Positions 35,326-46,259 of a DNA stretch of 64,000 nucleotides are shown here, one piece after another. The stretch's first letter is position 1. Each line of letters starts with the position of its first letter. Below the pieces are notes generated by a model. The model worked only from the letters and a program-made list of their open reading frames with translations, was not told the origin of the DNA and ran no database searches. Both the position numbers and the translations under genes were made by a program. Location of the stretch: contig JAJQJQ010000009.1 of the NCBI GenBank assembly GCA_028622995.1, positions 3,286,001 to 3,350,000 on the forward strand, in the 5' to 3' direction. The DNA is from Panagrolaimus kolymaensis (Eukaryota; Nematoda; Chromadorea; Rhabditida; Panagrolaimidae).

Positions 35326-38300
35326 CTAAAAAGACACAATTGGCTCAAAATGGTTCCCATTAACATAATCGACAAAAAGAGAAGGAACATTATTTACTGC
35401 TTTAACAACTTTATCTTCCGTCATTGTTAAATGGGGCGCAAAAATAAAGCCGTTGTTACTTGGGTATCTAAACCAAATATTTAGACCAATTAAATCAGAT
35501 AAGCCATGGGCATCGTCGTTTCCGGCCCAAAGCTCCAGTGGTACACCTTCATTTTTGTAAAGCACTTTTAAAATTTCATCACGTTTTCGTTCAAATTCTT
35601 TCACGATTTTTGCGGAACCAATACTATGAATTGTTAATCCATGTTTGATGATATGGTCATAAGTTCTTAATCTTATTTGCCAGTGGTGTCGTTGATTTCC
35701 AGTTAACAATACTGAAGCTGAACGAAAGAAGCAATGTCCATCACCCCTTGCTTTACCTTTTCGAAAAGTCAACGGATTGTACACATTATTCGAAGCGGTT
35801 AATAAAGGAGATTCTTCAACAAGGCTTGGATCTAATCCCAACCGCTTTAAAGATTCTATGATTTGATCTTTTGAAGGAGAATTAAAATAAACGTTAACAT
35901 CATCATTTGGTATTATTCCACCTGGACGAAGTTTTTGATTTTCCTTTTTTTGAGAATTTAACATATTCTTGCTTGCCATAACTCGAAGATTATTTATACC
36001 ATCGACTTTATCCATATCTTGCTGAATTTTTGGTTGAAGTTTAACTTCATCTTCAACCACTTCCACGCTTTCATTTGCCTGAACAGAATTTAAAAGACGT
36101 TTGTTGAAGTTTGATGTTTCTGATTTAATTTTATTTTGAATTTCTGGGGCTTTAAAATTCAAAAAATCTTCTCTTCTTTGTTCACCAGTAAGCTCATCAA
36201 TTAAGGCATTAGCTTCGGTAATAGCTGACCAATCAAAGGGAATGGTTTCATTTAAACTTTCGGACAAAAGTTTTTGAACTCCATTATTTTCTTCATCACC
36301 GACAATATCTGCTTCATAAGTTCTTGATGCTTGTTCATCGAAAGTTTCATTCATCTCCAATTCGACCATTTTTTCGGCATTTTCAATAATTTTGTGTAAA
36401 TCTTTTGATTTTTTAAAATCATAATCTTCATAATCCTCAAATAAATCTTCAGCATTATCAGCTTGCTGTTGAGTAGCAGTTGCTTTTGCGGATTTCATAG
36501 TCATCAAACTTTTGTTACGAACTTCATGTAATAAATAGGAAATACGGGAGCAATGCCTTGCTTGAATTTCCAATAGTTCTTCATCGCTTGCATTCTATAA
36601 AAAGTAACAAATTTTTAAATGTATTTCTCTTTTTTATTGCTTTAACTTACTCTTTCTGAAGCTTCTTCCATAGCTTCAGAATAATGATCTTCATATGAAC
36701 TAATTCTAACTTGAAGTTCCGCATATTTTTTATTTTTGGGCTTTGGTTTGATTTTTCCATCCAAAAATTTCAAAATCCTCGATTCAGTTTTAGAAAACAT
36801 TGTTTGTTGAATTTGTAAAAATACTTTATATTTGGGATTTTTTGGAATAACCATTGGAAGAAAGCTGTGATATCCCTCGCATACATTGGTGTTTCTTTTA
36901 TTGAGATTGAAAAAAGAGAAAGTATTTCCAGCCTTTAATCTTGGAATCCAAGTACGGTTCATATAAGCCACTATTTGCTTCAATTCTTTTGTGGGCCAAT
37001 GTTGAGGATCAACATTTACAGGAACTGGTGGAACTTTACTCAAAACATGTTCCCAAAAAAAAATAGCATCATTTGCAGGAAGCATTGGTAAAGCTAATTG
37101 AAGACGGAACCATCTCCTGATAGAATCGAATTCAGGCTTTCCTTTTTTTCCAGCCATATAATGATCGTAAAGCCCTTTGCTTTTGATTTATCTTAAGAAA
37201 GCCTGGTCGAAATGGAAGAGGCAGCCATATACTTTATCAGCCCCATTGAGTTTTTGAAGGGCATTTAAGAGCCCATTCTCATAATCGCAATGTACACGAT
37301 CAAATTCTGGTTGGATACCATATTCTGCCCATTTTTGTTTTATTACATTTATGATGGTTTCATAAGTTGCTTGATCTTTATTAACCATTGGCGCCATTAA
37401 AAGTACATTCCATTCTTCACCAAATTCTGTTTTAACAAGGCCATGAATATAAAAAGTTTGTGAGAACCCATATGGGGCTGTACTAAATGTAGCGTCACAT
37501 GCTAATGTTTTTGAAGAAGCCATTATCCTAAGTGCTTGTTCAGATGCAAAAACAGCAGTGCCATTATCTTCATATTGCAACCAATCTAATCCTTGCAAAA
37601 GTTTTGAATGCTCTTGTGCAATAGTTCCTGGTATACTTGAAGGTAATAATTTACCATGTAATCTTTGCAATACCTTTTTTACATCAATATATTCTTCAAA
37701 TTCATCTTGAATTTTTTCCATCACAGCTTGTTTGAAGGCCATATTATGGGCATCGATCGGTTTAACATTCCTTAATACATCCTTGCGCATTTGTGTTTTG
37801 ATCTTCCTTAATTTTTGTTCATTTTGTGGAATTGGGCCTTTGCAATTGATTGAATGATTAAGTTCAACATAAAAAATTTGGTTTATCATGTGAGCTTTTG
37901 ATGCATCTTTTGCTTTTCGAGGACAACGATTACAGTGATAATGTACTTTTTTTCCACGACTTTTACTTACTGTATAAGTGAAGAATTCACCTTTAACTTC
38001 TGCAAGCACAGTGGAGTTTTTGAGTCTGATATTTTCAATAATTTGATATGAAACTTTGATACGGCCATCTTTATCTTTTTCGTCTGAATTGCCGATTGCG
38101 CCATTGGTGTTTTGAACATAAACATTATCATTATTTAAATCAATATCATTATCGTCATGATATTCTGCAGCTGGAAGCTTAGGATCAATATTTTCTTTGA
38201 TGGATGGTAAAAAATTTCTAATATTATTCAATAAATCTGGAAATAATTCTTTATTTCCTTCAAGCTCATTTAACAAGCTTCCGGCCATTTTTGCTGTTTC

Positions 38301-40116
38301 AATACATGAATTTTGGAATTTTATGAGTTTTTGTGCAAAAGCTTGGGCTTCTTTATTTTTGATAGCATCCGATGCCGTCGTTTTTAAAGAATTAAAAAGG
38401 CTTGGATTTTGAAATGACAGTTTTTCAGGGACTGTGGAAGAAACAGCACTTTTATCTTCATAGCTTGTATTAGTTAAAAAACTTTCATTTAAACCTTGAT
38501 CCATTTCCATTGATTCTTTTTTTAAAGTTGGAAATAGTAATTTATGAGTTTCTGAAGGTTCGGGAACTGCTGAAGAATCACTAATTTGAGGAGCATTTTG
38601 GGATTCGAAGTCCATTTGAAATTCATCAACAAATTCTAATTTCTTTTGCTTCATTTTATTTTGTTTAGCTGATAAATACTTCTGCAATACGCCACGAACA
38701 GAGCCTTTTGTTACACCATATTTATTGTTTGTAATTTCGTTAATTTCAGTAGCGCATTTTTCATAACGTTTTGATTGATTCGTTCCTTGAAACTTTGAAT
38801 ATTTTTCAAGAACTGGTTCCAGTAAAGGGTCTTCATGAACAGGTAATTTATTGTAAGCTAAAGGTCTCATCCTAATAAACTCTTTTGGTGGAGCATTGAT
38901 TTTTTTAGCAATATAATTAATAGGTTTTTTTTCTTTCATTTTTTGATTATTGGGCTTTTTTATAGAAGATAATTTGCTTGCTTTGTTGTCTGCACCACCA
39001 TAACACTTATATACGAATTCACTATCGTTTTTATCTAAACAATTCTACTATTAATGAAACATTCAAATATTTTTTCTTACCATTATCATTTTTAGAAATT
39101 AATGAATCAAATTTTATTTCAGGTAATTTTGCTTGACCTTTTTGCTCTAAACATGGGGAAATTAAAATAGTCTAAAAACTAAAACATACTAGGTGTAAAT
39201 TCCGGAGTTTGATATGTTTTTTTTATTTTGTCCAATTCATTTAAATCACTTGATTCCTTGGATGAGATTATGGGAGTTTCAGAGGTTTTCTCTTGCTTTT
39301 TTTCAATAAATGGCATTTCAGATTTATTTTTGTGGTCAATGCTATCATTCTAAAAAAAATATATTCACTAACAATTAAAAAGCTTTAATTAAAAAATCTC
39401 ACCATTATTTCATTTTTGTTTTTGATTTTGGTTATTTTTCCAGCAATGATGTTGGGTACTTGCTAAAAATTAACACGATTTTGATAAAACTTAAAAATCA
39501 AAAATCAAAAAAAGCTAAATTTAAGGTTAAACCAAATAGACACATTATGTATTATTTAAATTCTCACCTTTACTTTACTCATAAATGAATCAAATAGTGA
39601 ATGGGATGGTGCCGATCGAGTTCGCTGTTGAACACATTTTCGAATTCTTGACATTCTTCGTTCTTTGACATCCTCTGAATCCTCCTCTTCATTTTCAAGA
39701 ATGAAGGGTTCTTTTGGTTCTTTATGATGGGTTAGCTGGATATCTTTTAAAATTTTGATGCAATTTGGTTTCTGGATTAATGGTTGATTTGTTTGAGCGA
39801 TATCATTTCCACCACTATTTCCTGTTGCATTTCTTACTTGTGCTGCATTTTGTAATAAATTTTGAGCAGCTTCCATTGGATCAATCTTTATACCCTCTTT
39901 GGTTGCTGGTGGTTGTTGAATTAAATGGGAAGAAGATTGAACACATGTATTTCGGGATGAACTTGAAGAGGAAGAAATACGAGAATTTTGAGCAGTTTGA
40001 ATAGGAGGATTATTCATTTCCTTTTTTAAATTCTTAAGGCTTTCCATCATTTGGGTTGGAACTTGAGGATCCAAACCCTTTGAAGATCCATCTTTCGATT
40101 TGCCATAATTAAACAT
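35326..40116 (-). CDS. MULE transposase fused to an OTU protease, 1495 codons with one stop
   Basis: Exons 40116-39568, 39462-39403, 39349-39190, 39146-39081, 39034-36651 and 36594-35326 join to exactly 1496 codons with the final TAG. Residues 1-300 are Ser/Gln-rich and disordered. A Cys/His-rich region around residue 640 (His-Cys-Asn-Arg-Cys..) looks like a FLYWCH-type DNA-binding finger. The MULE core follows: Asp in Cys-Asp-Ala-Thr-Phe (about 792), Asp in His-Cys-Asp-Tyr-Glu-Asn (862), the CxxH motif Cys-Leu-Phe-His (883-886) and Glu in Val-Cys-Glu-Gly-Tyr-His (998). Past an intron in phase 0, the same frame enters an OTU cysteine protease with Gly-Asp-Gly-His-Cys-Phe-Phe (Cys about 1361) and a closing Gly-Asn-His-Phe-Glu-Pro. 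An in-frame TAA (37188-37190, codon 894) breaks it between Asp 2 and the Glu; otherwise the frame is intact. OTU enzymes cut ubiquitin; here it might stabilise the transposase or process the polyprotein (inference). Confidence 0.85.
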
Positions 40117-40436
40117 GGCTAAAAAATATTTAAGCCTTTAAAAAAAAGCAAATCAAAACAAATATACACGATATTTATTTTTATATTGTACTTAAAAATT
40201 TTCTAAATAAATTATTTTTCTTCAAAGAAAAACACTAATGTACAATTTTTTGGTGTGCTTTGCGCAATGCTTTTTTTAAATGTCAAGAAACAAACAATTT
40301 GCCGTCTTTTTTGATCTTTTTATTCGGCTGTCTACTTTGATGAGAATAAAAAAAAACAGTCATTTGCTGAAAAAATTTCCATTTTATTTTTGCTTAAATT
40401 TCTTGGAAATAAAATCGATAATTTGACTGTTTTAAA

Positions 40437-41746
40437 ATGCTCGAATGGATATTGAGGCCAACTACTGGAATTGGTTATGTTGATAGACTTCTTACTCAAT
40501 TCTTAGCATTTTCTTTTATAATCTGTGGCACGTTTATGGGTTATAAAACCTATGGAAAAGGCGGTATTAACTGCTTATCTAAAGCAGATTGGGTTGATTC
40601 ATGGATCGGCTATGCCCTTGATATATGCCTCGTCGAAGGTTCATATGTTGTTTCTCAAAACCATCCACTTCCACCAACATATTCAGAACTTTTGGCGTCC
40701 AAAAAGATAAAATATTATCAAGCAAGTTTAAACTTTTATTTTAATTGTTTCCAAGTTGATTCTTTTAGTGGCATCCTATTCTTCTTATCATTTATGGCGG
40801 GTTTTTGCATCTACCTTTAATCTTTTGGGCATTTGTAAACACTTTTGGCTGTAAGCGTAATAAGTTTTTTTGATGAAATGTATTTAATGATTTTATAGAT
40901 TTTAATTGTGAAGCTTTTTGCAAAGCTACAAAGCAAGTTTTAAAAGGCCCTCACAAGGCTATTCTTTTTCAACGAAATGTAAATTCATTTGGACATAGTT
41001 TATTCGCTCCAGTGCCTGAAAGAAAAAAAAGAAATTGTTGTGTAACTATTTTCATGTAAGTTTAGATAATTATTTTCTAGTAAAAGCTTGAATTTTAGTT
41101 ACCTCTTTAATTTATTGGAAAATAGTTATTTACCCGCCCTTTATTTATTTTTTAAAATTTGGAATCTTTTTAATATTGTTATTGTTGTAAGCTTTTCTTC
41201 ATATAATTCAATGGACTTAAGTGATTTTAAATTTACTTTTAGTTTTTTGCCATTAATATTTTTTTTACTGAAGATGATGAAGATATATTTGGAGTATATA
41301 CAATGGTTGGATTATATTCAAATAAATCAACTGCTTTCCCATCTGTTACAACATGCTCCTTTCTTGTTCGCGAAATTGGCAACTCAGATCTTACAAGTAT
41401 GAGTAAAAAATCCATCGATTGCTCATTGATTTTAAATTATTTATATAAGAAAGTTTACATTTCTTTATGGTTTATTCTCCCAGCATTATTCATAGTAAAC
41501 ACGTGGCAAATTTTAACGTCACATGCAAAGTTGTTTACCAATAAAAGAAGCTATTTAACACGGCTTTTAATATCGGGAGATGTTGTTATTAATGAAAGTA
41601 ATGTAGCAGCTGTGGATGATTTCGTTAAAAGTTTCAACTTGAATTGCCTTTTTGGTATCAAAATGTTGGAACGTACGATGGGTTATTCTTTTGCTGCAAA
41701 AACTGTTGTGCAACTTTTTAATGATTTAAATAAAGCTTGCTATTAA
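40437..41746 (+). CDS. Innexin (gap-junction channel protein) inside the MULE, 371 aa
   Basis: Exons 40437-40721, 40769-40850, 40899-41055, 41099-41186 and 41243-41746 join to 372 codons with TAA and no damage. The first intron has a GC donor (GCAAGT); using it restores the invariant innexin motif Tyr-Tyr-Gln-Trp (93-96). Four membrane helices can be placed. The first extracellular lo­op has two Cys (46 and 64) and the second has two (Thr-Thr-Cys-Ser-Phe and Ser-Ile-Asp-Cys-Ser), as innexins need. Phe-Pro-Ser-Val-Thr-Thr-Cys and Ser-Leu-Trp-Phe also match. It lies between the terminal repeats of the Mutator-like element, opposite to the transposase. Innexins form intercellular channels in invertebrates. 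Intron retention suggests capture as genomic DNA, not from mRNA. Whether it is expressed cannot be told. Confidence 0.88.
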
Positions 41747-42124
41747 TTTTTTTATTTCGCTTTTTCTTCTCTCTTAAATGATCCTTAAAATAAATATTAA
41801 AAACTTTATTATAATTCAACAGCAAAAAAATACACTATCAACAAGCAAAAAATTCCAAACAAGGTATTGGTAAATATTATTAAGAAAAAACAAAAATATT
41901 TTTGACATAATTAGGTAAAACATTAGTCAAAAAACATCGACTAAATCAAAATGTCTAAACCATTTTATTGCTGGAAAATATGGCGAAGTTGCTTTTGGAA
42001 AGAGAAAAGAGAAAATTGCTTTTCAAACTTTCCGCCATTGGCGTTGATGCGCCTTTAGCCAGGTCGGGCAACTTTTCACACTTTTTTCACAGCGTCGGGC
42101 AAGTGAGGGCTCACCGTATTTTTG

Positions 42125-42234
42125 TCTTTCATTCGTCTCATTTCTTGTATTGTAAGCATTGCTGTCTGTGCTGTAATATTGTGTGCAATAAAGCTTTTCT
42201 ATTATTGTTGTGTCTCCTGAACCCGTGCACAACA
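42125..42234 (+). repeat. 5' LTR, second part
   Basis: Identical by eye to 46591-46700; contains GTGCAATAAAGC, a plausible polyadenylation signal for the element. Confidence 0.9.
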
Positions 42235-42255
42235 AATTGGTGGAGATAAAAGAAT
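42235..42255 (+). promoter_or_regulatory. Putative primer-binding site
   Basis: AATTGGTGGAGATAAAAG lies directly after the 5' LTR; the TGG matches the CCA end of a tRNA primer. I cannot name the tRNA. Confidence 0.5.
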
Positions 42256-42479
42256 TGTCCTCGTCCTCAAAGCCTCACTCTGCTTCTGCTACTGCTTCTT
42301 GCTGCTGCTGTGGATCAACCGTCGCTGCTTGTTCTGTTCGTGCAAATCTCAATCGTCTTCAACGTGCTGCTTATTGGTTTGTTCTTCAACTTCTTGATCA
42401 ACTGCTATAACAACCGACGATTTCGCTTCCAACAATTCCGCCGTTCAAGCTTGATATTGCTCGTCCTAACTCTGCTGCT

Positions 42480-44108
42480 ATGTGGATTGAAAGAATCAAC
42501 TACATTTTTGATCTTCATTCGACGCTCACTCAAAAGCAAAAGATTAGTTTAATCATGACTCCTTTGGATGACTCATGCTATGAGAAGGTATCTGCTGCTT
42601 TGCTTCTTACACCAGCCGTCAAAACTGAAAACGATGCAACAACGTACGATGTCAAAGTCCTTCAGAATGTGATGATTCAACTCTTCGACCGTTCTGAATC
42701 GTTGTTTGCTAAACGCTTTGCTGCTCTTCAGATCACGTGGGCTGATCCTGATGATGAACCAATTGCTGTCTTTGGTGCAAGAATCAAACAAGCGACACTT
42801 AATTTCAAAGTTGATGCCTTCGAAGAAAACGAACTTCAAACCTTGCTCCTTATGCTCTCTATGAAGTCAAGAGATCTCGAACCGCTGCGTTATCGAATAC
42901 TCGACAAGCTTGCTGCTAATCCAAAAACGCTATTTGCTGATTGTCTTCAAATTATTGAATCTGCAATTCAAACCAAACGTGAACAAAAGCTGCCTGAAAT
43001 GCAAACAATCAACAATGTCAATCGCCGCCTTCCACGTCCTGGTAAGCATTCGTCAAAGAAAGAAGATAGCAATTCCTCTAGTGATGAATCGTCAAGTGGT
43101 AATTCAACTTCGTCAAGACATACTGGTTATGGTCGATGTTCGGAATGTGGAAAACGCAAATCCAAACGTCATCATAAGCTTTGTGATCGATGTTTCCGCG
43201 CTACCACGAAATGCAACAACTGTCAAAAAGAAGGTCACTTTGCTGTGGAATGCAAAGTCAACGCAAAAACATCAAGCAAAATCTCTGGTAAACATATTAA
43301 CGCTTATCATATCATGTCTGTAATTCGTCCTGCTGGTGATGCTGCCGCTACTGATGTAACTCCTGTTTATGATCGTGCTGTTGCATTAGAGAAAGAAAAT
43401 TATATTGAAATGCTGATGGATACCTCATTCGTCTCTCGAGCAAAAGCTGTTAGTGCTCTCAAAGCTGCTGATTGTGATTATTGTCAAGCATATACTGCTC
43501 TCCGTAGCAATCGTCAAAATAATGCTCTTGGTCCAGATGTTTTCAATGTCTCTGCTCAATCGCCGCCTGCTGCTAGTGCTACTCGTACTCCTCTTGATGC
43601 TCAAGCCATAAGAAAAGAAAGGGGAAAGGGAAGGAAAGTTGCTGCTTTTTCCATTCAAATGTCTGCTGCTGATAAAAAGAAAGCTGATGCTGATGCTATC
43701 ATTGCTGCTTCACCCGACAAATATACACCCGACAAGGATGGATTCTCTGATCTGCTTCGTGGTACTGATCGTGGTCATGCTGTAAACGTTGATACTGGTG
43801 ATTTCGTTGAATTCTGTAAAATAAATGGTGGTAGCAAAACTATTGGAAGAATTGAAGGTCTTAACGAATATGGTAAGTACCAGCTCCTTGATCTCAATCA
43901 ACGTCATCGCTCTGTTGAACCTCATCAAGTGCTTCGCAAATGGACACCGCATGCTGAATACTATTGTCAACCAAATGCTCATGTCAATGTCTTTAGCTGC
44001 TTAAAGAAAAACAATGCTCGCGCTCAACCGTCGAAAAATGCTAAGAAGAAAGTCAAATGGTCAAACGTCGTACATGCAAATGATATCAATGAAGGCAACC
44101 GCCATTGA
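42480..44108 (+). CDS. Gag-like protein of the LTR element, 542 aa
   Basis: One open frame with an N-terminal capsid-like helical region (about 1-180), a Ser-rich linker, and a zinc knuckle Cys-x2-Cys-x4-His-x4-Cys (Cys-Asn-Asn-Cys-Gln-Lys-Glu-Gly-His). A UBA-like segment at about 300-340 follows. An SH3-like stretch near residues 455-505 (Gly-Asp-Phe-Val-Glu-Phe..Gly-Arg-Ile-Glu-Gly) resembles the C-terminal domain of LTR integrases. No protease, reverse transcriptase or integrase core is present. Gag would coat element RNA. The frame is open upstream to about 42408 without an ATG, in text that reads like a normal Gag start, so translation may begin earlier through splicing or a non-AUG codon. 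An overlapping frame at 44014-44346 also looks coding-like (acidic, Met-rich) and could be the remains of Pol. Confidence 0.8.
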   Translation: MWIERINYIFDLHSTLTQKQKISLIMTPLDDSCYEKVSAALLLTPAVKTENDATTYDVKVLQNVMIQLFDRSESLFAKRFAALQITWADPDDEPIAVFGARIKQATLNFKVDAFEENELQTLLLMLSMKSRDLEPLRYRILDKLAANPKTLFADCLQIIESAIQTKREQKLPEMQTINNVNRRLPRPGKHSSKKEDSNSSSDESSSGNSTSSRHTGYGRCSECGKRKSKRHHKLCDRCFRATTKCNNCQKEGHFAVECKVNAKTSSKISGKHINAYHIMSVIRPAGDAAATDVTPVYDRAVALEKENYIEMLMDTSFVSRAKAVSALKAADCDYCQAYTALRSNRQNNALGPDVFNVSAQSPPAASATRTPLDAQAIRKERGKGRKVAAFSIQMSAADKKKADADAIIAASPDKYTPDKDGFSDLLRGTDRGHAVNVDTGDFVEFCKINGGSKTIGRIEGLNEYGKYQLLDLNQRHRSVEPHQVLRKWTPHAEYYCQPNAHVNVFSCLKKNNARAQPSKNAKKKVKWSNVVHANDINEGNRH

Positions 44109-44345
44109 TATCTCGTCAACAAGCCAAGCTGTGTGTACCATGCCCGAAGACGTGTCAATCGATGATTACAAAACGACGACAACTGAAGCTATGGAAATCT
44201 TCGAAGATGCTGTAGAATGGATGGATCCAATGATCATGGAACTCTCTGCTGTTGAACAAGGAAAACTATTCGAACTGGTCCAGAAGGTATGGGTCAAAGT
44301 CAACCGCCGTCAAAGCCAACTTGTTAAGCCTGGAAGTCTCATATA

Positions 44346-44357
44346 AGTGGGAAGGGA
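44346..44357 (+). promoter_or_regulatory. Polypurine tract
   Basis: AGTGGGAAGGGA lies immediately before the 3' LTR, the expected place for plus-strand priming. Confidence 0.7.
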
Positions 44358-44462
44358 TGTTGTGCCCACATATTTGGATGTGTCTGGCTCCTGTTACGAA
44401 AGTATGTGAAAGTCAGTGACGCACTCATACTCTCTCGCTTTTGTCTCTCTGTTGTATTTTTG
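44358..44462 (+). repeat. 3' LTR, first part
   Basis: Copy of 34943-35047; cut by the 2.1-kb OTU element at the same nine bases, GTATTTTTG. Confidence 0.9.
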
Positions 44463-44475
44463 GCAAAGTCCCAAT

Positions 44476-44538
44476 TTTCGGAAAGTGAGAACCGAACGTT
44501 CGGTTTCTAACCGAACGTTCGGTTCTCACTTTCCGAAA
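44476..44538. repeat. Perfect 63-base palindrome near the left end of the OTU element
   Basis: TTTCGGAAAGTGAGAACCG... is followed by its exact reverse complement ending ...CACTTTCCGAAA, with a loop of about four bases. Inside it, the 12-base palindrome CCGAACGTTCGG appears twice. A matching smaller palindrome lies at the right end (about 46535-46566). Confidence 0.9.
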
Positions 44539-45422
44539 GCTTTGACACTTTCGTTGGCAAAACGTTATTTTGTGTATCGTTCGGTTTGATGCTAACGAAC
44601 GAATGTGTTCGGGTTCGATAACCTTATCCATAATTTTTTTTATCAATTTTTTTTGAAATAAATATTTTTAAATTGCTCTTTGAAGATAAAATAAATTGGA
44701 ATAACAATAATATGTACTATTTAAAAAAGGCAGAGGAATAACCAAAGCTGTTGCTAAAGTTTTTTTAAATCACAAAAATATCCCTATCACTATCTTTTCA
44801 TTGAAACAAGTAATTATTTTTTTAAAATCTAGTCGTTTTTATGTTATCACAGATATTAATGAAACAATTTAAAAACTCAATCTGCAGCTTTGATGAAAAA
44901 ACTAATCGATCAAACAAAACCAATTTGTCATAGCTGCATGGTCATTGCTTTAAAGTTTAAACATACAAATGAAACCTTCGATATTTATTACCAAAAATAC
45001 CTATATACGCTTAGTTATATTTTTCTTGTGCATATGTTATTAAATTATAATAAGTGAATTCAATGCAAAACAGTTAAAAAAAGCTCGTTTCCATTAATTT
45101 TTGAGATGCCTTCACTTTTATTTTTTGTTTTTTTTCTCTCTCGCAGTATTTAGAATTGAAAATGGTCTTCTTTTTTCTCTGCTACATCTCAATTGCAAAT
45201 CAAGCGGCATCTTCATTTGTAAGTAAGAATCACATTCGGAAACTAACTTTCAATGGAAGCCCAAAGTTTAAAACAACAGTTTTTTTCTTTCCAAAGATTT
45301 TTTTTATCGAATAAAAAATTTCGGCAAAAAAAATAAAAAAAGAAAGATGTAAACATTTTTATCGAAGCAATGGATAACATTTACCAAAAAAAGATCCGTT
45401 CTTTTTTATTTGATTTGAAAGT

Positions 45423-46259
45423 ATGGAAGAGCAGAATGAAAAAGGAGAAGAGCCGATTTCATCTGAAGATGGTGAGAATCCAATTAAAGTGGCACAAAAA
45501 AGAGATGAACCTTATTTTGGAACAAAACCATCAGATATTGCAGATGAAGATTTTATACCAGTTGAACCAGGGGTAATATTTATTATATCATCTTAAGTTA
45601 GCAATCATTTTTTTTATAGTTTTTTGGCGGCCCCGTAACTCGTCGTTCTTGCTTTTATTATTTGAATCCACCATCAGAAAAATGGTGCAGAAACGTGTGC
45701 ATAAAGTTGGGGTTATCCTTCAAACAATTTCTTCACCCTTCCTTGAATGGAAGAAAACAACCAATTATTATTGAACACTGTAAAATTATTGATTTCTTGC
45801 AAGTTCGTGGCGATGGAAATTGTGGCTATAGAGCGTTAGTGATGTTATTAACTGGATGTGACGATCAACATCCTCTTATGCGACATATTCTTTGTAAATA
45901 TATCCTCGAAGATAGAATCAACTCTAACAGTAAGCTAAAACATTATTTTACAGTTTTTTAAATAATTTTTTTAAGGATTGGAAGGCGTTTATCCAAATAT
46001 GATTGAGGAAGTAACCGCAAAAATTCGTGTTGCACCCAGCGCTGCATTTCCTGAACTTTGGTTAGGCGAAGGTGATCTAGCATTCTTCAGTCGTTTGGTT
46101 GAATGCAATATTATTGTATATTCATCTGAAAATGGAAAATGCATATTACATAATCATTATCAATTTGGTGGACCTTTCGGAACCCAAAATCCTAATCTCC
46201 CCACCTTGTTACTTAGATATTCACCAAGCCATTATTGTCCTCTTTTTGATGTAAAATAA
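45423..46259 (+). CDS. OTU-domain cysteine protease, 247 aa
   Basis: Exons 45423-45572, 45620-45929 and 45976-46259 join to 248 codons. The N-terminus is acidic (MEEQNEKGEEPISSEDGE). The OTU core has Arg-Gly-Asp-Gly-Asn-Cys-Gly-Tyr-Arg-Ala with the catalytic Cys near residue 110 and Pro-Ser-His-Tyr-Cys-Pro-Leu close to the C-terminus with the catalytic His. OTU enzymes remove ubiquitin or related modifiers. It is the only gene in the 2.1-kb element and is related to, but not a deletion copy of, the OTU part of the larger element in the other LTR. The reading frame is undamaged. Confidence 0.85.

Larger units (their letters stand above)
35048..42115 (-). mobile_element. Mutator-like element (MULE) carrying transposase-OTU and innexin genes
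   Basis: The element sits inside the 5' LTR with a 9-bp duplication GTATTTTTG (35039-35047 and 42116-42124), the size typical of Mutator elements. Its inverted ends share GRGAG...CACTTGCCCGACG and then GTGTGAAAAAAGTGTGAA and GTTGCCCGACCTGGC, over some 55 bases. It is 7,068 bp long. It holds one multi-exon transposase-OTU gene on the minus strand and a complete innexin gene on the plus strand. Confidence 0.9.

Noticed and set aside
42023..42235. Minus-strand frame in the 5' LTR
   Set aside because: It is the complement of the LTR and the MULE end; the same text recurs at the 3' LTR (46604-46873), where only the Argonaute part is coding.
43425..43982. Two Ser/Thr-rich minus-strand frames
   Set aside because: Shadows of the Gag frame.
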